Shown piece by piece: positions 14,238 through 14,281 of a DNA stretch of 14,281 nt. Under the pieces are notes generated by a model. It saw nothing but the letters and a program-made list of their open reading frames with translations. It did not search any database and was not told the DNA's origin. This DNA comes from an uncultured Porphyromonadaceae bacterium (GTDB taxonomy: Bacteria > Bacteroidota > Bacteroidia > Bacteroidales > Muribaculaceae), in contig URMA01000076.1 in the NCBI GenBank assembly GCA_900548875.1, forward strand, positions 1-14,281, read 5' to 3'. Each line of letters opens with the position of its first letter. Positions within the stretch are counted from its first letter, which is position 1. The position numbers were made by a program, and so were the translations under genes.

Positions 14238-14281
14238 AAAAGTCCTTTCATAGGATAATTGTCTGATATAATCGGCATATA
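14229..14281. mobile_element. Probable end of an insertion sequence inside the AAA gene
   Basis: At 14229 the AAA coding sequence gives way to GGGCACTGAAAAAGTCC and AT-rich sequence running to the window edge. The break falls exactly where the conserved Walker A segment should follow. This abrupt change inside a conserved domain, together with the window ending there, fits an IS terminus that collapsed the assembly. No transposase or matching opposite end is visible, so the family is not assigned. Confidence 0.5.

Noticed and set aside
1..14281. CRISPR arrays, tandem repeats, complete transposons, phage genes
   Set aside because: No regularly spaced repeats, cas-like, integrase, transposase or structural phage genes were seen; only the IS-like edge at the right end and the 22-bp repeat pair.

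Overview
The window looks like a chromosomal piece from the order Bacteroidales (Bacteroidetes). Two things support this. Several genes have the Bacteroidetes promoter (a TTG-type -33 box, a 20-base spacer, and TAnnTTTG at -7). The gene content also fits: the DUF177-rpmF-fabH-era-der run, a GH3-like enzyme paired with an alkaline phosphatase, and a Bacteroides-type WYL regulator. Species cannot be named from this alone. The right edge breaks inside a gene, at what looks like the end of an insertion sequence, so the window may be a contig that stopped at a repeat.

Layout. 1-681 (minus): the first 12-13 codons of an unidentified gene, preceded by a HAD phosphatase gene. 875-3781 (plus): GH3-like enzyme and secreted alkaline phosphatase, one transcription unit closed by a very long hairpin at 3796-3852. 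3853-4323: AT-rich spacer with no convincing gene. 4324-5403 (minus): a Fic AMP-transferase with its own inhibitory helix and a winged-helix tail. It has a 13-bp palindrome upstream and lies between two copies of a 22-bp direct repeat. 5605-9920 (plus): housekeeping cluster DUF177, rpmF (L32), fabH, era, der, ending in a clear intrinsic terminator. A palindrome fills the promoter spacer just before fabH. 9938-10309: small NlpE-C-like lipoprotein. 10377-11276 (minus): WYL regulator. 11456-12242 (plus): no credible protein, but a consensus promoter, about 600 bases of GC-rich hairpin-dense sequence and a 12-bp terminator, proposed here as a long structured non-coding RNA. 12312-14237 (plus): N-terminal part of a CbxX/CfxQ-like AAA protein, cut off just before its Walker A motif.

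How the parts work together. The central cluster links ribosome assembly and translation (L32, Era, Der, DUF177) with initiation of fatty-acid synthesis (FabH). Alkaline phosphatase supplies phosphate outside the cytoplasm; why it shares a transcript with a GH3 adenylating-type enzyme is unclear. Fic is a self-contained regulatory or toxin-like AMPylation module that appears to sit as an island between repeats. The right end (WYL regulator, long RNA, AAA protein) is the least explained part and contains the strongest candidate for something undescribed. All statements rest on reading the sequence; no database search was possible.
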